Shown here: positions 54,686 to 64,000 of the stretch, piece after piece
Layout: every line of letters begins with the position of its first letter
Position numbering within the stretch: the first letter of the stretch is position 1
DNA from: Nocardioides cynanchi
GTDB taxonomy: Bacteria > Actinomycetota > Actinomycetes > Propionibacteriales > Nocardioidaceae
Length of the DNA stretch: 64,000 bases
Assembly (NCBI RefSeq): GCF_008761635.1
Contig: NZ_CP044344.1
Coordinates: forward strand, 62,001 to 126,000
Reading direction: 5' to 3'
Notes under the pieces: generated by a model
What the model was told of the DNA's origin: nothing
Databases searched by the model: none
Seen by the model: the letters and a program-made list of their open reading frames with translations, nothing else
Program-made: the position numbers and the translations under genes

Positions 54686-56341
54686 ATGTCGTCGCTGGTG
54701 GAAGGGGCCAGGAGACTGGTGTCTCGTGGCTCGGATCTGGGAGACCGGATCGACGGGCTCGGACGGGCGACGGCGGCCGCCCGCGGTCGCCTCCCCGACC
54801 CCGTGGTCGACGAGGCCGAGGCCACGGTCGGCCGGGCCACCCACCGGCTCGGGCTGACCGCCGACCACACCGTGGTGGCGCTCGCCGGGGCCACGGGCTC
54901 CGGGAAGTCGTCGACCTTCAACGCGCTCGCGGGGGTCGAGCTCTCCTCGGTGGGCGTACGCCGGCCCACGACCTCGTGGGCGACCGCCTGCGTCTGGGGC
55001 AAGGCCGGTGCCGACGAGCTGCTCGAGTGGCTCGGCATCGCGCCGCGCCACCAGGTCATGCGCGACTCCCTGCTCGACCTCGGCAAGGAGGACAGCGCGC
55101 TCCAGGGCGTCGTACTCCTCGACCTGCCCGACCACGACTCGACCGAGGTGTCCCACCACCTCGAGGTCAACCGGCTGATCGAGCTGACCGACCTGATGGT
55201 GTGGGTCCTCGACCCGCAGAAGTACGCCGACGCCGCCGTCCACGACCGCTATCTCGCCCCGTTCGCGTCCCACAAGGACGTCATGCTGGTGGTCCTCAAC
55301 CACATCGACGAGGTGCCCGAGGACCGGCGACAGGCGATGCTGGACGACGTACGCCGGCTGGTGGACGCAGACGGCCTGGACGGCGTACCCGTGCTGGCCA
55401 CCAGCGCCCGCACCGGCGAGGGGATCGACGCCCTCCGGAGCGAGATCCAGCGGCGGGTGAAGGCCAAGAGCGTGACCCGGTCCCGGATCCAGGCCGACCT
55501 CAAGGACGCGGCGACCCGCCTACAGGAGGCCAGTGGGACGAGCACCCACCCGGCCCTGTCCAAGGAGCGGATCGCCGCCCTCGAGGACGCCTTCGCCGAC
55601 GCCGCCGGGGTGCCGACGGTGGTGGCGGCGGTCGAGTCGGCGACCCGGCTCCGGGCCGGCCGCGCCACCGGGTGGCCCGTGACGTCGTGGATCTCGCGGC
55701 TGCGCCCTGACCCGCTCCGGAGGCTCCACCTCGACCTCGGCGAGGCCGGCAAGGAGTTCACGCGGCGCGGGCGGACGTCGGTTCCGGCAGCCACATCGGT
55801 GCAACGGGCCAGGGTCGACAGCGAGGTGCGAGCCGTGGCCGACGAGGTCTCGGCGCCCCTGGCCCGACCGTGGGCCGATGCGGTCCGCCGGGCCTCGGTC
55901 TCGCGGCTGCCCGATCTCAACGACCGCCTCGACTCCGCGCTCGCGGGCACGGAGCTGGACGCCGACCGGATCCCGGTCTGGGCCGGCGCCGTCCGGTTGC
56001 TCCAGTGGGTGCTCCTCCTGGCCGCCCTGGTCGGCCTCGGCTGGCTGGGGGTGCTCGCGGGCGATCAGTACCTGAGCGGCTCGAACCCCTCGGCCCCGGA
56101 GGTCGGTGGCTTCCTGCTGCCCACAGCGCTCCTGCTCGGCGGTGTGATCCTCGGGGTCCTCCTGGCCCTGGCCTGCCGGCTGCTGGTCTCGGCCACCGCG
56201 CGCTCCCGTGCCCGCACCGCGGACCGGCGACTCCGTGAGGCGATCTCACGGGTCGCGGACGAGCTCGTGGTGGCCCCGGTGCGCGGTGAGCTGGCGGCGT
56301 ACGACACGGTGCGCGAGGGGCTGGCCGGGGCGCTCAAGTAG
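54686..56341 (+). CDS. Dynamin-like GTPase (second of a tandem pair)
   Basis: The 551-residue protein has P-loop GATGSGKSS at 68-76, LDLPDHDST (G3), LNHIDEV (G4) and ATSARTGEG (G5), then a helical arm and two membrane helices (about 430-455 and 475-500; RLLQWVLLLAALVGLGWLGV, ALLLGGVILGVLLALACRLL). A GAGGGAG site precedes the ATG, 41 bases after the first GTPase. Tandem dynamin-like proteins usually form hetero-oligomers at membranes. Confidence 0.88.
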   Translation: MSSLVEGARRLVSRGSDLGDRIDGLGRATAAARGRLPDPVVDEAEATVGRATHRLGLTADHTVVALAGATGSGKSSTFNALAGVELSSVGVRRPTTSWATACVWGKAGADELLEWLGIAPRHQVMRDSLLDLGKEDSALQGVVLLDLPDHDSTEVSHHLEVNRLIELTDLMVWVLDPQKYADAAVHDRYLAPFASHKDVMLVVLNHIDEVPEDRRQAMLDDVRRLVDADGLDGVPVLATSARTGEGIDALRSEIQRRVKAKSVTRSRIQADLKDAATRLQEASGTSTHPALSKERIAALEDAFADAAGVPTVVAAVESATRLRAGRATGWPVTSWISRLRPDPLRRLHLDLGEAGKEFTRRGRTSVPAATSVQRARVDSEVRAVADEVSAPLARPWADAVRRASVSRLPDLNDRLDSALAGTELDADRIPVWAGAVRLLQWVLLLAALVGLGWLGVLAGDQYLSGSNPSAPEVGGFLLPTALLLGGVILGVLLALACRLLVSATARSRARTADRRLREAISRVADELVVAPVRGELAAYDTVREGLAGALK

Positions 56342-56466
56342 CCCGCTTCCCTTCCACAGCCCCTCTACCGGTCCGCCGTCTCCACAGGTCCTGTCCGGCG
56401 CCGGTGGTCCTGTCGGTGCTCCTCCCGAGGCTCGTCCCAGCAACCGACGAGACCGAGGAGAGACCC

Positions 56467-56880
56467 ATGAACGAAACCTTCGTCACCCTGTCCGGCTGGC
56501 TGGGCAACGACGTCAGCGTGCGTCAGGCCGCCGACGTGCCCGTCGCCAGCTTCCGGGTCGCGAGCACCCCGCGCCGCTTCCAGCGCTCCACCCAGACCTG
56601 GGAAGACGGCGACACCCAGTGGTACTCCGTGAACGCCTGGCGGGCGCTCGCGGAGAACTGCGAGCAGTCCCTGCGGCGCGGCGACCCCGTGGTGGTGCAC
56701 GGCAAGCTGAGCGCCCACGTCTGGACCAACAAGGCCGGGCTGGAGGTGACCACCTTCGAGATCGAGGCCGCGTTCGTCGGCCACGACCTGAACCGCGGCA
56801 CGAGCCGGTTCCAGCGCCGGAAGCCGGTCGTCGCGTCCGACGGCGCGAGCACCGAGGAGGTGCCCGCCGACGCCGCCTGA
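56467..56880 (+). CDS. ssb: Single-stranded DNA-binding protein (SsbB-like)
   Basis: The 137-residue OB-fold protein has FVTLSGWLGNDVSVRQ, VASFRVASTPR, DTQWYSVNAWRALAENCEQSL and GDPVVVHGKL. It lacks the glycine-rich tail and DDDIPF-like tip of the housekeeping SSB, so it is the second, SsbB-type paralogue linked to competence or chromosome segregation in actinobacteria. GAGGAGAG precedes the ATG. Confidence 0.92.
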   Translation: MNETFVTLSGWLGNDVSVRQAADVPVASFRVASTPRRFQRSTQTWEDGDTQWYSVNAWRALAENCEQSLRRGDPVVVHGKLSAHVWTNKAGLEVTTFEIEAAFVGHDLNRGTSRFQRRKPVVASDGASTEEVPADAA

Positions 56881-56931
56881 CGAGTGGCCCCGATCCGGCG
56901 TTTGCGGTGCTCGCGCCGTAGGGTTCGGAGC

Positions 56932-58614
<1,683 letters not shown>

Positions 58615-58623
58615 CGGCAGCGC

Positions 58624-59118
58624 TCAGCTGGGTCGGATGTCCATCTCCGGGTGGCAGGCGATGAGCCGGTCGGAGACGGCGTCCATCACCCGGCCGAGGG
58701 CCGCGAAGTCGGCCGGGTCGACCCGGTCGACGAGGTAGTCGCGCACCCCGGTCACGTGGACGTGCGCTGCGGCGACCAGCAGGTCGTACCCCTGGTCGGT
58801 CAGCCGACAGACGATGCCCCGACCGTCCTCGGGCGAGGTGGTGCGGTAGACCAGCCCGGCCTTCTCCATCCGGGTCACGGTGTGGGTGACCCGGCTGCGG
58901 CTGTGCGCGAGCGCGTCGGCCAGCTGGGCCATCCGGAGCTGCCGCTGCGGACGCTCGGAGAGACGGACCAGGATCTCGTACTCGGTCAGCGACAGGTCGA
59001 AGTCGTGCTGGAGGTCGGCATCGAGCCGGTCGAGCAGCAGGGTCACCCCGACCACGAACGAGCGCCATGACGACTGTTGCTCCACGTCGAGCCAGCGCGT
59101 CCCCCGTCCTTCGGACAT
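58624..59118 (-). CDS. MarR family transcriptional regulator
   Basis: The 164-residue winged-helix protein has SLTEYEILVRLSE, QLADALAHSRSRVTHTVTRMEKAGLV (recognition helix) and the wing SPEDGRGIVCRLTDQG. TACGAT lies six bases before the ATG. It is convergent with ettA and upstream of no obvious operon; the thiolase gene follows it divergently in position but on the same strand. Ligand and target are unknown. Confidence 0.93.
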   Translation of the reverse strand: MSEGRGTRWLDVEQQSSWRSFVVGVTLLLDRLDADLQHDFDLSLTEYEILVRLSERPQRQLRMAQLADALAHSRSRVTHTVTRMEKAGLVYRTTSPEDGRGIVCRLTDQGYDLLVAAAHVHVTGVRDYLVDRVDPADFAALGRVMDAVSDRLIACHPEMDIRPS

Positions 59119-59182
59119 GCCGGAATCGTAGCGAGCAGCCGACGGAATCCGTCGGACACCGCGCCCCGGCGGGTTCGGAGGG

Positions 59183-60406
59183 TCAGGCCAGCCGCTCCAG
59201 GATCAGGGCCATGCCCTGGCCGCCACCGACGCACATGGTGATCAGGCCGAGCGTCTTGTCGTGCCAGTCCAGTGAGTTGAGCATGGTGGTCTGGAGGCGT
59301 GCGCCGGTCATGCCGAAGGGGTGGCCGACCGCGATCGCGCCGCCGTTGACGTTGAGCCGGTCCAGGTCGATGCCGAGATCCTGGTACGACGGCACCACCT
59401 GGGCCGCGAACGCCTCGTTGATCTCGACCAGGTCGATGTCACCGATCGTCATCCCGGCGTTGGCCAGCGCCCGCCGGGTCGCCTCGACCGGGCCGAGTCC
59501 CATGATCTCGGGTGACAGAGCGCTGACCCCGGTGGAGACGATCCGCGCGAGTGGTGTCAGCCCGAGCTCCGCCGCCCGGGTGTCGGACATGATCACCACG
59601 GCCGCAGCGCCGTCGTTCAGGGCACAGCAGTTGCCGGCGGTGACGACGCCGTCGGGACGGAAGACCGGCTTGAGCCGCGAGACCGCCTCCAGCGTGACCC
59701 CTGCGCGCGGGCCGTCGTCGGCGCTGACCACGGTCCCGTCGGGCGTGGTCACCGGGGTGATCTCACGCTGCCAGAAGCCGTCGGCCAAGGCCTTCTCGGC
59801 GAGGTTCTGCGAGCGTACGCCGAACTCGTCGAGCTCGCGGCGGGACAGCCCGCGCAGGGTGGCGACGTTCTCAGCCGTCTGCCCCATGGCGATGTAGGCG
59901 TCCGGGACGTAGTCGTCGCTGCGCGGGTCGTGCCAGGCCTCGCCGGACCCGCTGCCGGCCCGGGTCGAGGTGCGGGCGACGGCGTCGTCGAACAGGGGGT
60001 TGCGGGTGTCGGGCCACGAGTCGGAGCTGCCCTTGCCGAAGCGGGACACCGTCTCCACCCCCGCCGAGATGAACACGTCACCCTCCCCGGCCTTGATCGC
60101 GTGGAAGGCCATCCGGGTGGTCTGGACCGAGGAGGCGCAGTAGCGGGTCACGGTGGTCCCGGGCACGTCGTCCATGCCGTTCATCACGTTGACGATGCGG
60201 GCCATGTTGAAGCCGCTCTCCCCGCCGGGCAGACCGCAGCCGAGGTGGAGGTCGTCGACGGTGTGCGGGTCCAGGGCCGGGATCTTGTCGAGCGCGACCC
60301 GGATGATCTGGGCGACCAGGTCGTCGGGCCTGACCTCGGTGAGTGAGCCTTTGCCGGCCCGGCCGATCGGCGAGCGGGCGGCGGAGACCAGGACTGCTTC
60401 GGGCAC
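59183..60406 (-). CDS. Acetyl-CoA acetyltransferase (thiolase)
   Basis: The 407-residue thiolase has the nucleophilic Cys in VTRYCASSVQTTRMA, the catalytic His in VNGGAIAVGHPFGMTG and the second Cys in ITMCVGGGQGMA. It fits FadA-type 3-ketoacyl-CoA thiolases or acetoacetyl-CoA thiolases. The TetR gene upstream on the same strand (39 bases away) suggests fatty-acid-linked regulation. Confidence 0.94.
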   Translation of the reverse strand: MPEAVLVSAARSPIGRAGKGSLTEVRPDDLVAQIIRVALDKIPALDPHTVDDLHLGCGLPGGESGFNMARIVNVMNGMDDVPGTTVTRYCASSVQTTRMAFHAIKAGEGDVFISAGVETVSRFGKGSSDSWPDTRNPLFDDAVARTSTRAGSGSGEAWHDPRSDDYVPDAYIAMGQTAENVATLRGLSRRELDEFGVRSQNLAEKALADGFWQREITPVTTPDGTVVSADDGPRAGVTLEAVSRLKPVFRPDGVVTAGNCCALNDGAAAVVIMSDTRAAELGLTPLARIVSTGVSALSPEIMGLGPVEATRRALANAGMTIGDIDLVEINEAFAAQVVPSYQDLGIDLDRLNVNGGAIAVGHPFGMTGARLQTTMLNSLDWHDKTLGLITMCVGGGQGMALILERLA

Positions 60407-60445
60407 GAGGATCGCTCCGATCGGGACGGGGAGGTCGGACTCAGG

Positions 60446-61024
60446 TCACCCTAGTCCGCCGATCAGGACCTCGATCGACTGCCGGACGAAGGGCCGACGG
60501 TCCGGCTCCGGCAGGGGGAGGGCGCCCAGGAGGATGCCGTCGAAGGACGCGACCAGCGTGGCCGCGCGCTCGCCGCTGTGGTCCTTGTGCCGGGCGGTCA
60601 GGATCGACTGGACCAGCTCGGTCAGCTGCTGCTGGTTGCTGGCGAGCACGGAGGCGAGCTCGGGGTCGCGAGCCGCCGCCAGCGACAGCTCCATCCGCGC
60701 CAGCAGCCGCTCCCGCTCGTCGAGCCGCCTCATGAAGAACGAGGTGACCAGCTCGATCGCCTGACGGTTCTCCAGGTGGCAGGCGGCGAGGTCCCGGGCC
60801 AGCTGCTCGCAGTCCTCGGTGACCCCGGTGGCGACGTACGACGTCAGCGCGGTGACCAGGGCCCGGCGGGTGCGGAGGTACGCCGAGCAGCTGCCTTCGG
60901 GCAGTCCGGCCTCGCGGTCCACGGCGCGGTGGGTCAGGCCCCGCAGGCCGTGCTCGGCGACGACGTGCAGGGCGGCATCGAGGAGCAGCACCATCCGCGG
61001 GCTGCGCACGCGCTCCTGGGTCAT
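60446..61024 (-). CDS. TetR family transcriptional regulator
   Basis: The 192-residue protein has the helix-turn-helix VLLLDAALHVVAEHGLRGLT, THRAVDREAGLPEGSCSAYL near residues 12-50 and a C-terminal ligand domain with the conserved LVASFDGILLGALP. Tandem palindromes at 61096-61127 lie in its divergent upstream region. A GTGAGG site precedes the ATG. Confidence 0.94.
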   Translation of the reverse strand: MTQERVRSPRMVLLLDAALHVVAEHGLRGLTHRAVDREAGLPEGSCSAYLRTRRALVTALTSYVATGVTEDCEQLARDLAACHLENRQAIELVTSFFMRRLDERERLLARMELSLAAARDPELASVLASNQQQLTELVQSILTARHKDHSGERAATLVASFDGILLGALPLPEPDRRPFVRQSIEVLIGGLG

Positions 61025-61095
61025 CGATCCTCACTCCGGCCGGTGACGCGTGACACTACCCGCCGAGTTGACGTCGTGACGGGCACGGCGTACTT

Positions 61096-61127
61096 TCTAC
61101 ATACGTAGAGATTCTACAGAAGTAGAA
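61096..61127. promoter_or_regulatory. Tandem TetR operators, TTCTAC-N4-GTAGAA
   Basis: Two dyads lie with centres 17 bp apart: TCTAC-ATAC-GTAGA at 61096-61109 and TTCTAC-AGAA-GTAGAA at 61112-61127. They end 10 bases before the ATG of the small membrane gene at 61138, overlapping its ribosome site AAAGGAA, and lie 72 bases upstream of the TetR start. Repression of both genes by this TetR is the simplest reading. Confidence 0.7.
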
Positions 61128-61137
61128 AGGAACTGAG

Positions 61138-61320
61138 ATGGCTGCCTTCGACTCCACACTGCTGGGCGACTACCTCCTCGGTGTCCTCGTCCTCGCCGCG
61201 ATCGCCCTCGGCCTCGCCGTCGGGATGGGCGTGCAGGTCGTCACGAGCCACCGCCGGGTACGGCTCGCACGTCACCAGACGATGCGCACCTACTACGGCC
61301 GGGCCGCGCTGCACCACTGA
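61138..61320 (+). CDS. Small single-span membrane protein
   Basis: A 60-residue protein with one membrane helix (LLGVLVLAAIALGLAVGMGV, about residues 13-34) and a basic cytosolic tail (RRVRLARHQTMRTYYGRAAL). AAAGGAA is well placed before the ATG. The tandem operators overlap its promoter, so it is probably the main target of the adjacent TetR. No family is recognised. Confidence 0.78.
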   Translation: MAAFDSTLLGDYLLGVLVLAAIALGLAVGMGVQVVTSHRRVRLARHQTMRTYYGRAALHH

Positions 61321-61356
61321 CCCGCGCAGTCGCCGGGTGCTGGCAGGATCGTGGCC

Positions 61357-62232
61357 GTGCGCCACGTCTACGAGTGCCCGATGCGACGCGCCGACCTGCA
61401 CCCCGGCGGGACGGTGAACAACGTCGTCTTCGCCGACTACCTCCAGGAGGCGCGGCTCGACCTGCTGCGCCGCCACGACACCCAGGTCTCGCCCCAGCCG
61501 GGCGAGGGCCTGGTCGTGGTCCGCACGACGCTGGAGTACCTCGCCCCACTGCGGCTGTCGTTCGCCCCGCTGCGGATCGAGACGTGGGTGGTCGAGGTCC
61601 GGGCCGCGTCGTTCACCCTCGGCTACGAGCTGACCACGCACGCCGACGGCGAGGAGCCGCTCGTCCACGCCCGCGCCACGACCGTGCTGACGCCGTTCGT
61701 CTTCTCGGCCAACCGCCCGCGCCGGCTCACCGCCGAGGAGCGCTCGCGGCTGGCAGTGGGCTGTGAGCCCTCGACCGTCTCCGAGGTCGAGCGTCGTCGT
61801 CCGGCCCCGTGGGGGGGCGGCGCCTTCACCCGGCCGGTGCACGTGCGCTTCTCCGACATCGACCTGCTCGGCCACGTCAACAACGTGCGTTACCTCGACT
61901 ACCTCCAGGACGCGCAGACCGATCTGGCCGTCGGCGTCTTCCAGGAGGCGCGCATCAACGGGACGGTGGACCTGGTGGTCGCCCGCACGGACATCGACTA
62001 CCTCGGGCAGATGAACCTGCGTCCGGAGCCTTACCTTGTGTGGGGTCGGGTCGAGGAGGTCGGCTCGAGCTCGGTCACCTACGAGCTCGAGCTCCGTGAC
62101 CACGACCGGGTGATGGCCAGGAGCCGGGTGGTCAGCGTGAACATCGGTGACGACGGCCGCGCGGTGCCGATGCACCCGCGCCACCACGAGCTGTTCGAGG
62201 AGCGACGAGAGGCCGCGCGCCTCACGCCGTGA
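61357..62232 (+). CDS. Acyl-CoA thioesterase with two hotdog domains
   Basis: The 291-residue protein repeats the 4-hydroxybenzoyl-CoA thioesterase-type hotdog fold: first VYECPMRRADLHPGGTVNNV...FADYLQEARLDLL, then VRFSDIDLLGHVNNVRYLDY with the catalytic Asp and the signature HVNNxxYLxY. The first copy has degenerated (GGTVNN for GHVNN), so catalysis probably rests on the second. GTG 61357 fits a CAGGAT -10 at seven bases; GTG 61351 is possible. It ends 11 bases inside the sigma gene. Confidence 0.9.
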   Translation: MRHVYECPMRRADLHPGGTVNNVVFADYLQEARLDLLRRHDTQVSPQPGEGLVVVRTTLEYLAPLRLSFAPLRIETWVVEVRAASFTLGYELTTHADGEEPLVHARATTVLTPFVFSANRPRRLTAEERSRLAVGCEPSTVSEVERRRPAPWGGGAFTRPVHVRFSDIDLLGHVNNVRYLDYLQDAQTDLAVGVFQEARINGTVDLVVARTDIDYLGQMNLRPEPYLVWGRVEEVGSSSVTYELELRDHDRVMARSRVVSVNIGDDGRAVPMHPRHHELFEERREAARLTP

Positions 62233-62785
62233 GGACGACGCCCAGGCCACGGAGCCGGCGCAGGCCGCGGTGCCGGGCGACCCGCACGGCGGAGGCCGAC
62301 ATCCCCAGCGCGGCGCAGGTGGAGGGGACGTCCAGGCCCACTACGTCGAGGCAGGCCACGACCTGACGCTCGCGCTCGGGCAGGTGGCTCAGCAGCCAGG
62401 CGACCCACCCGTCGGAGTCGGGACCGGCGCTGGCGTCCGGGGCCGGCTCCCGGGCCGAGAGGTCCAGGATCTCCACCGAGGTGGGTGAGGTACGCCGCCG
62501 GCTCGTCCGGCGCTGGGCGTTGCGCAGGAGGAGCCGGGCGATCCCGAACAGCCAGCCCGCGAACTCGTCCGAGGTGCCGTCGAAGTCTGCGATCTTGCGG
62601 GCGGCGGTGAGCCAGGCGTCGGCGGCGACGTCCTCGGCGCTCACGCCGGCGTCGCGCGTGGGCTGGGTGTCGAGCCAGACGACGAGGCGCCCGGCGTTCG
62701 CCTGGTAGAGGGCGCGCCACGCCGCGTGATCTCCGTCCTTGGCCAGAGCGATCGTCTCGTCATCGGCCGTGACGACGGTGCTAAT
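62222..62785 (-). CDS. ECF-family sigma factor, probable ATT start
   Basis: The 187-residue protein has region 2 (ALAKDGDHAAWRALYQANAG; VAADAWLTAARKIADFDGTS; FAGWLFGIARLLLRNAQRR) and region 4 (LLSHLPERERQVVACLDVVG; TCAALGMSASAVRVARHRGL). The obvious start GTG 62644 would remove half of region 2. The only upstream option is ATT 62785, overlapping the previous stop as ATTAG with GAGGGG eight bases before it. If ATT is right, the sigma factor is translationally coupled to the acidic protein gene upstream. Confidence 0.85.
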   Translation of the reverse strand: MSTVVTADDETIALAKDGDHAAWRALYQANAGRLVVWLDTQPTRDAGVSAEDVAADAWLTAARKIADFDGTSDEFAGWLFGIARLLLRNAQRRTSRRRTSPTSVEILDLSAREPAPDASAGPDSDGWVAWLLSHLPERERQVVACLDVVGLDVPSTCAALGMSASAVRVARHRGLRRLRGLGVVLTA

Positions 62786-63476
62786 CGGCGACGCCCCTCA
62801 GGCCGCTGCCGTCGTGACCACTGATGTCCGAGCTGGTGCCGGGGCTGCTGTCGCCGCCGCCGTCGCTGCCGCCATCAGTGCTGGGGGTGCTGTCGCCGCC
62901 GCCGCCGTCGCCCCCGTCGCCGCCGCTGTCGGACGGCTCACCGGTGGGACTCTGGCTGGGATCGTTGCTGGAGCTCTCGGTGGGCTCGCTGCTGGGGTCC
63001 TCCGTGGGATCCTCGCTGGGGTCCCCGCCACCGTCCGTGCTGGGGTCGCCCGGGCCGGGGTTCGGGCCGGGCAGCGGACCGTCGGTGGTCCCCGACGTGA
63101 CGGTGCCGACGGGAGTCGTGGCCTCGACGTTCCGGGTCGCGGCGTCCGACCGGTGGCGCCGGCCGGCGCCGACCGGGTCGCCACCGCCGTCGCTCGAGGC
63201 GGAGTCCGAGGCGGTGGGCGAGCTGGTCTCCTGGGTGCCGATCGGCGGACTCGGCAGCGGGTGGGAGTGGTTCATCTGCCCTGCGGCCACGGCGGTCCCG
63301 GCCGCGATCGCGGCCACCGCCGCTGCCGCTGCCAGTGAGCGTCCGGTCGCGCCCCCGAGGACGGCGACGCCCGATGGGGTCGGGCGAGAGGCGCGCGCGA
63401 GCTCGGAGAGCCGAGCGACGAAGGCGTCGTCGGGCTCGAGTGTCGGTGCGTCGCACCGCAGGGAGGTGATCGTCAC
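62781..63476 (-). CDS. Membrane protein with acidic low-complexity domain, possible anti-sigma-like
   Basis: The 231-residue protein has a short cytosolic part (LEPDDAFVARLSELARASRP, about residues 14-34), a membrane helix (RSLAAAAAVAAIAAGTAVAA, about 46-65) and a long extracytoplasmic Ser/Pro/Asp/Gly-rich tail (repeats such as DPSEDPTEDPSSEP, GGDGGDGGGG), ending GSGLRGVAD. Cytosolic part plus one helix, coupled to an ECF sigma gene, is the layout of anti-sigma factors, but no zinc anti-sigma motif is visible. Confidence 0.72.
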   Translation of the reverse strand: MTITSLRCDAPTLEPDDAFVARLSELARASRPTPSGVAVLGGATGRSLAAAAAVAAIAAGTAVAAGQMNHSHPLPSPPIGTQETSSPTASDSASSDGGGDPVGAGRRHRSDAATRNVEATTPVGTVTSGTTDGPLPGPNPGPGDPSTDGGGDPSEDPTEDPSSEPTESSSNDPSQSPTGEPSDSGGDGGDGGGGDSTPSTDGGSDGGGDSSPGTSSDISGHDGSGLRGVAD

Positions 63477-63563
63477 CGTCGTACCTCTTTCTCAGGAGCC
63501 GCCGATCGGCGCCTCCCCGCGCCACGTGGGGGACATGGACGGGGAGACGCCGGCGTCAGACAG

Positions 63564-64000
63564 TCAGCGAAGGCCGTCGCCGCTGTCACCGCCACCGCCA
63601 CCGCTGTCGCCGGAGCTGTCGCCGCCGCTGTCACCGGAGTTGTCACCCGAGCTGTCACCGGAATTGTCACCGGAGCTGTCGCCGGAGCTGTCCGTACCGT
63701 CGCTGGAGCCGTCGCCGGGGGTGTCGCCCGAGTCGTCGCCGTGGTCGTCACCGGGGTTGTCGTCACCGGGGTCCTCGCTCGGGTCCTCGGTGGGGTTGTC
63801 CGTCGGGTTGTCGGTCGGCCCGTCGGTCGGGTCCTCGGTGGGCTCCTCCGTCGGTTCTTCCGTCGGAACGTCGGTGGGGTCCTCGGTCGGGTTGTCCGTG
63901 GGGTCGTCCGAGGGGGTACCGGCGGTGGTGCCGCTGGTACCCAGTTGACGCCCATGGCTGTGGATACGAGCGCTGCCGTGGTGTCGGTTCAGACCGTCCT
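63564..64000 (-). CDS. C-terminal part of an acidic low-complexity protein (partial)
   Basis: The frame is open from the right edge to TGA 63564-63566. After about 25 unremarkable residues (RHHGSARIHSHGRQLGTSG) it becomes PT-E/D-DP repeats (DDPTDNPTEDPTDVPTEEP and similar), then GD-SSGDN-type repeats, ending GGDSGDGLR. The tail resembles that of the next gene (DGSGLRGVAD). It is probably an extracellular protein with a disordered stalk; its N-terminal domain is outside the window. Confidence 0.75.
   Translation of the reverse strand, partial: DGLNRHHGSARIHSHGRQLGTSGTTAGTPSDDPTDNPTEDPTDVPTEEPTEEPTEDPTDGPTDNPTDNPTEDPSEDPGDDNPGDDHGDDSGDTPGDGSSDGTDSSGDSSGDNSGDSSGDNSGDSGGDSSGDSGGGGGDSGDGLR

Noticed and set aside
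62824-63948. Plus-strand 374-residue Ser/Pro/Gly/Val-rich ORF
   Set aside because: It is the complement of the two acidic low-complexity genes; the minus frames have starts, a membrane helix and coupling to the sigma gene.
63473-63955. Minus-strand Thr/Arg/Pro-rich ORF with ATG 63955
   Set aside because: The alternative frame gives regular acidic PT-E/D-DP repeats that end in a tail like the neighbouring protein's, so it is the coding frame.

Overview
The window is high-GC actinobacterial chromosome. Gene content points to a Nocardioides-like member of the Propionibacteriales: a mec-cysO-cysM sulfur-carrier pathway, F420-dependent enzymes (PPOX and LLM families), DUF3039, DUF2017, a Fur/Nur-type nickel operator, and many GTG starts. 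The taxon is inferred from gene families and repeat style; no marker gene settles it. I see no phage, insertion sequence, CRISPR array or plasmid gene, so this is mainly a core and shell-genome segment.

Layout. 1-5.2 kb: a TetR regulator with its operators, UPF0301, DUF3039 plus a helicase, and a MarR-GNAT fusion flanked by two long palindromes. 5.1-11.4 kb: an Lrp regulator divergent from hppD (tyrosine catabolism), a 32-bp tandem repeat, a Tat-exported nucleotidase, a frameshifted MarR gene, and an enoyl-CoA hydratase/SnoaL cluster. 11.4-23.6 kb: a block ordered like M. tuberculosis Rv1330c-Rv1341 (pncB, clpS, DUF2017, mec, cysO, cysM, murI, cyclic-nucleotide phosphodiesterase, rph, rdgB), into which an acid phosphatase, a NYN-domain protein, a PRPP-synthetase-like gene and an ABC transporter are inserted. 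An unusual short-armed tRNA with a UAG anticodon follows.

23.8-36 kb: MFS exporter, Bcp, DUF3618, a GroES-like protein, a nickel transporter under a perfect Nur box, and a dormancy-type set (alcohol dehydrogenase, universal stress protein, flavodoxin, MauE/DsbA-like pair) associated with three near-identical DevR-like boxes. tRNA-Lys, tRNA-His, pirin, oligoribonuclease and adenosine deaminase also lie here. 36-46 kb: a hybrid histidine kinase, a receiver and a receiver-cyclase in one translationally coupled operon, a methyltransferase, an alpha/beta-hydrolase-LuxR fusion, a HAD phosphatase, an F420 PPOX protein, PAS-ANTAR, hemerythrin and a lipoprotein.

46-64 kb: tRNA-Arg, a cysteine-desulfurase-like enzyme, a Tat-exported animal-type heme peroxidase, an LLM oxidoreductase, an M24 peptidase, a PrsW protease coupled to two dynamin-like GTPases, SSB, EttA, MarR, a thiolase, TetR with tandem operators, a double-hotdog thioesterase, and an ECF sigma factor that seems to start at ATT, downstream of two acidic low-complexity proteins cut by the window edge.

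A pattern across the window is a TANNNT-type -10 hexamer 6-8 bases before the start codon of about twenty genes, indicating widespread leaderless transcription. I used it to choose several starts.
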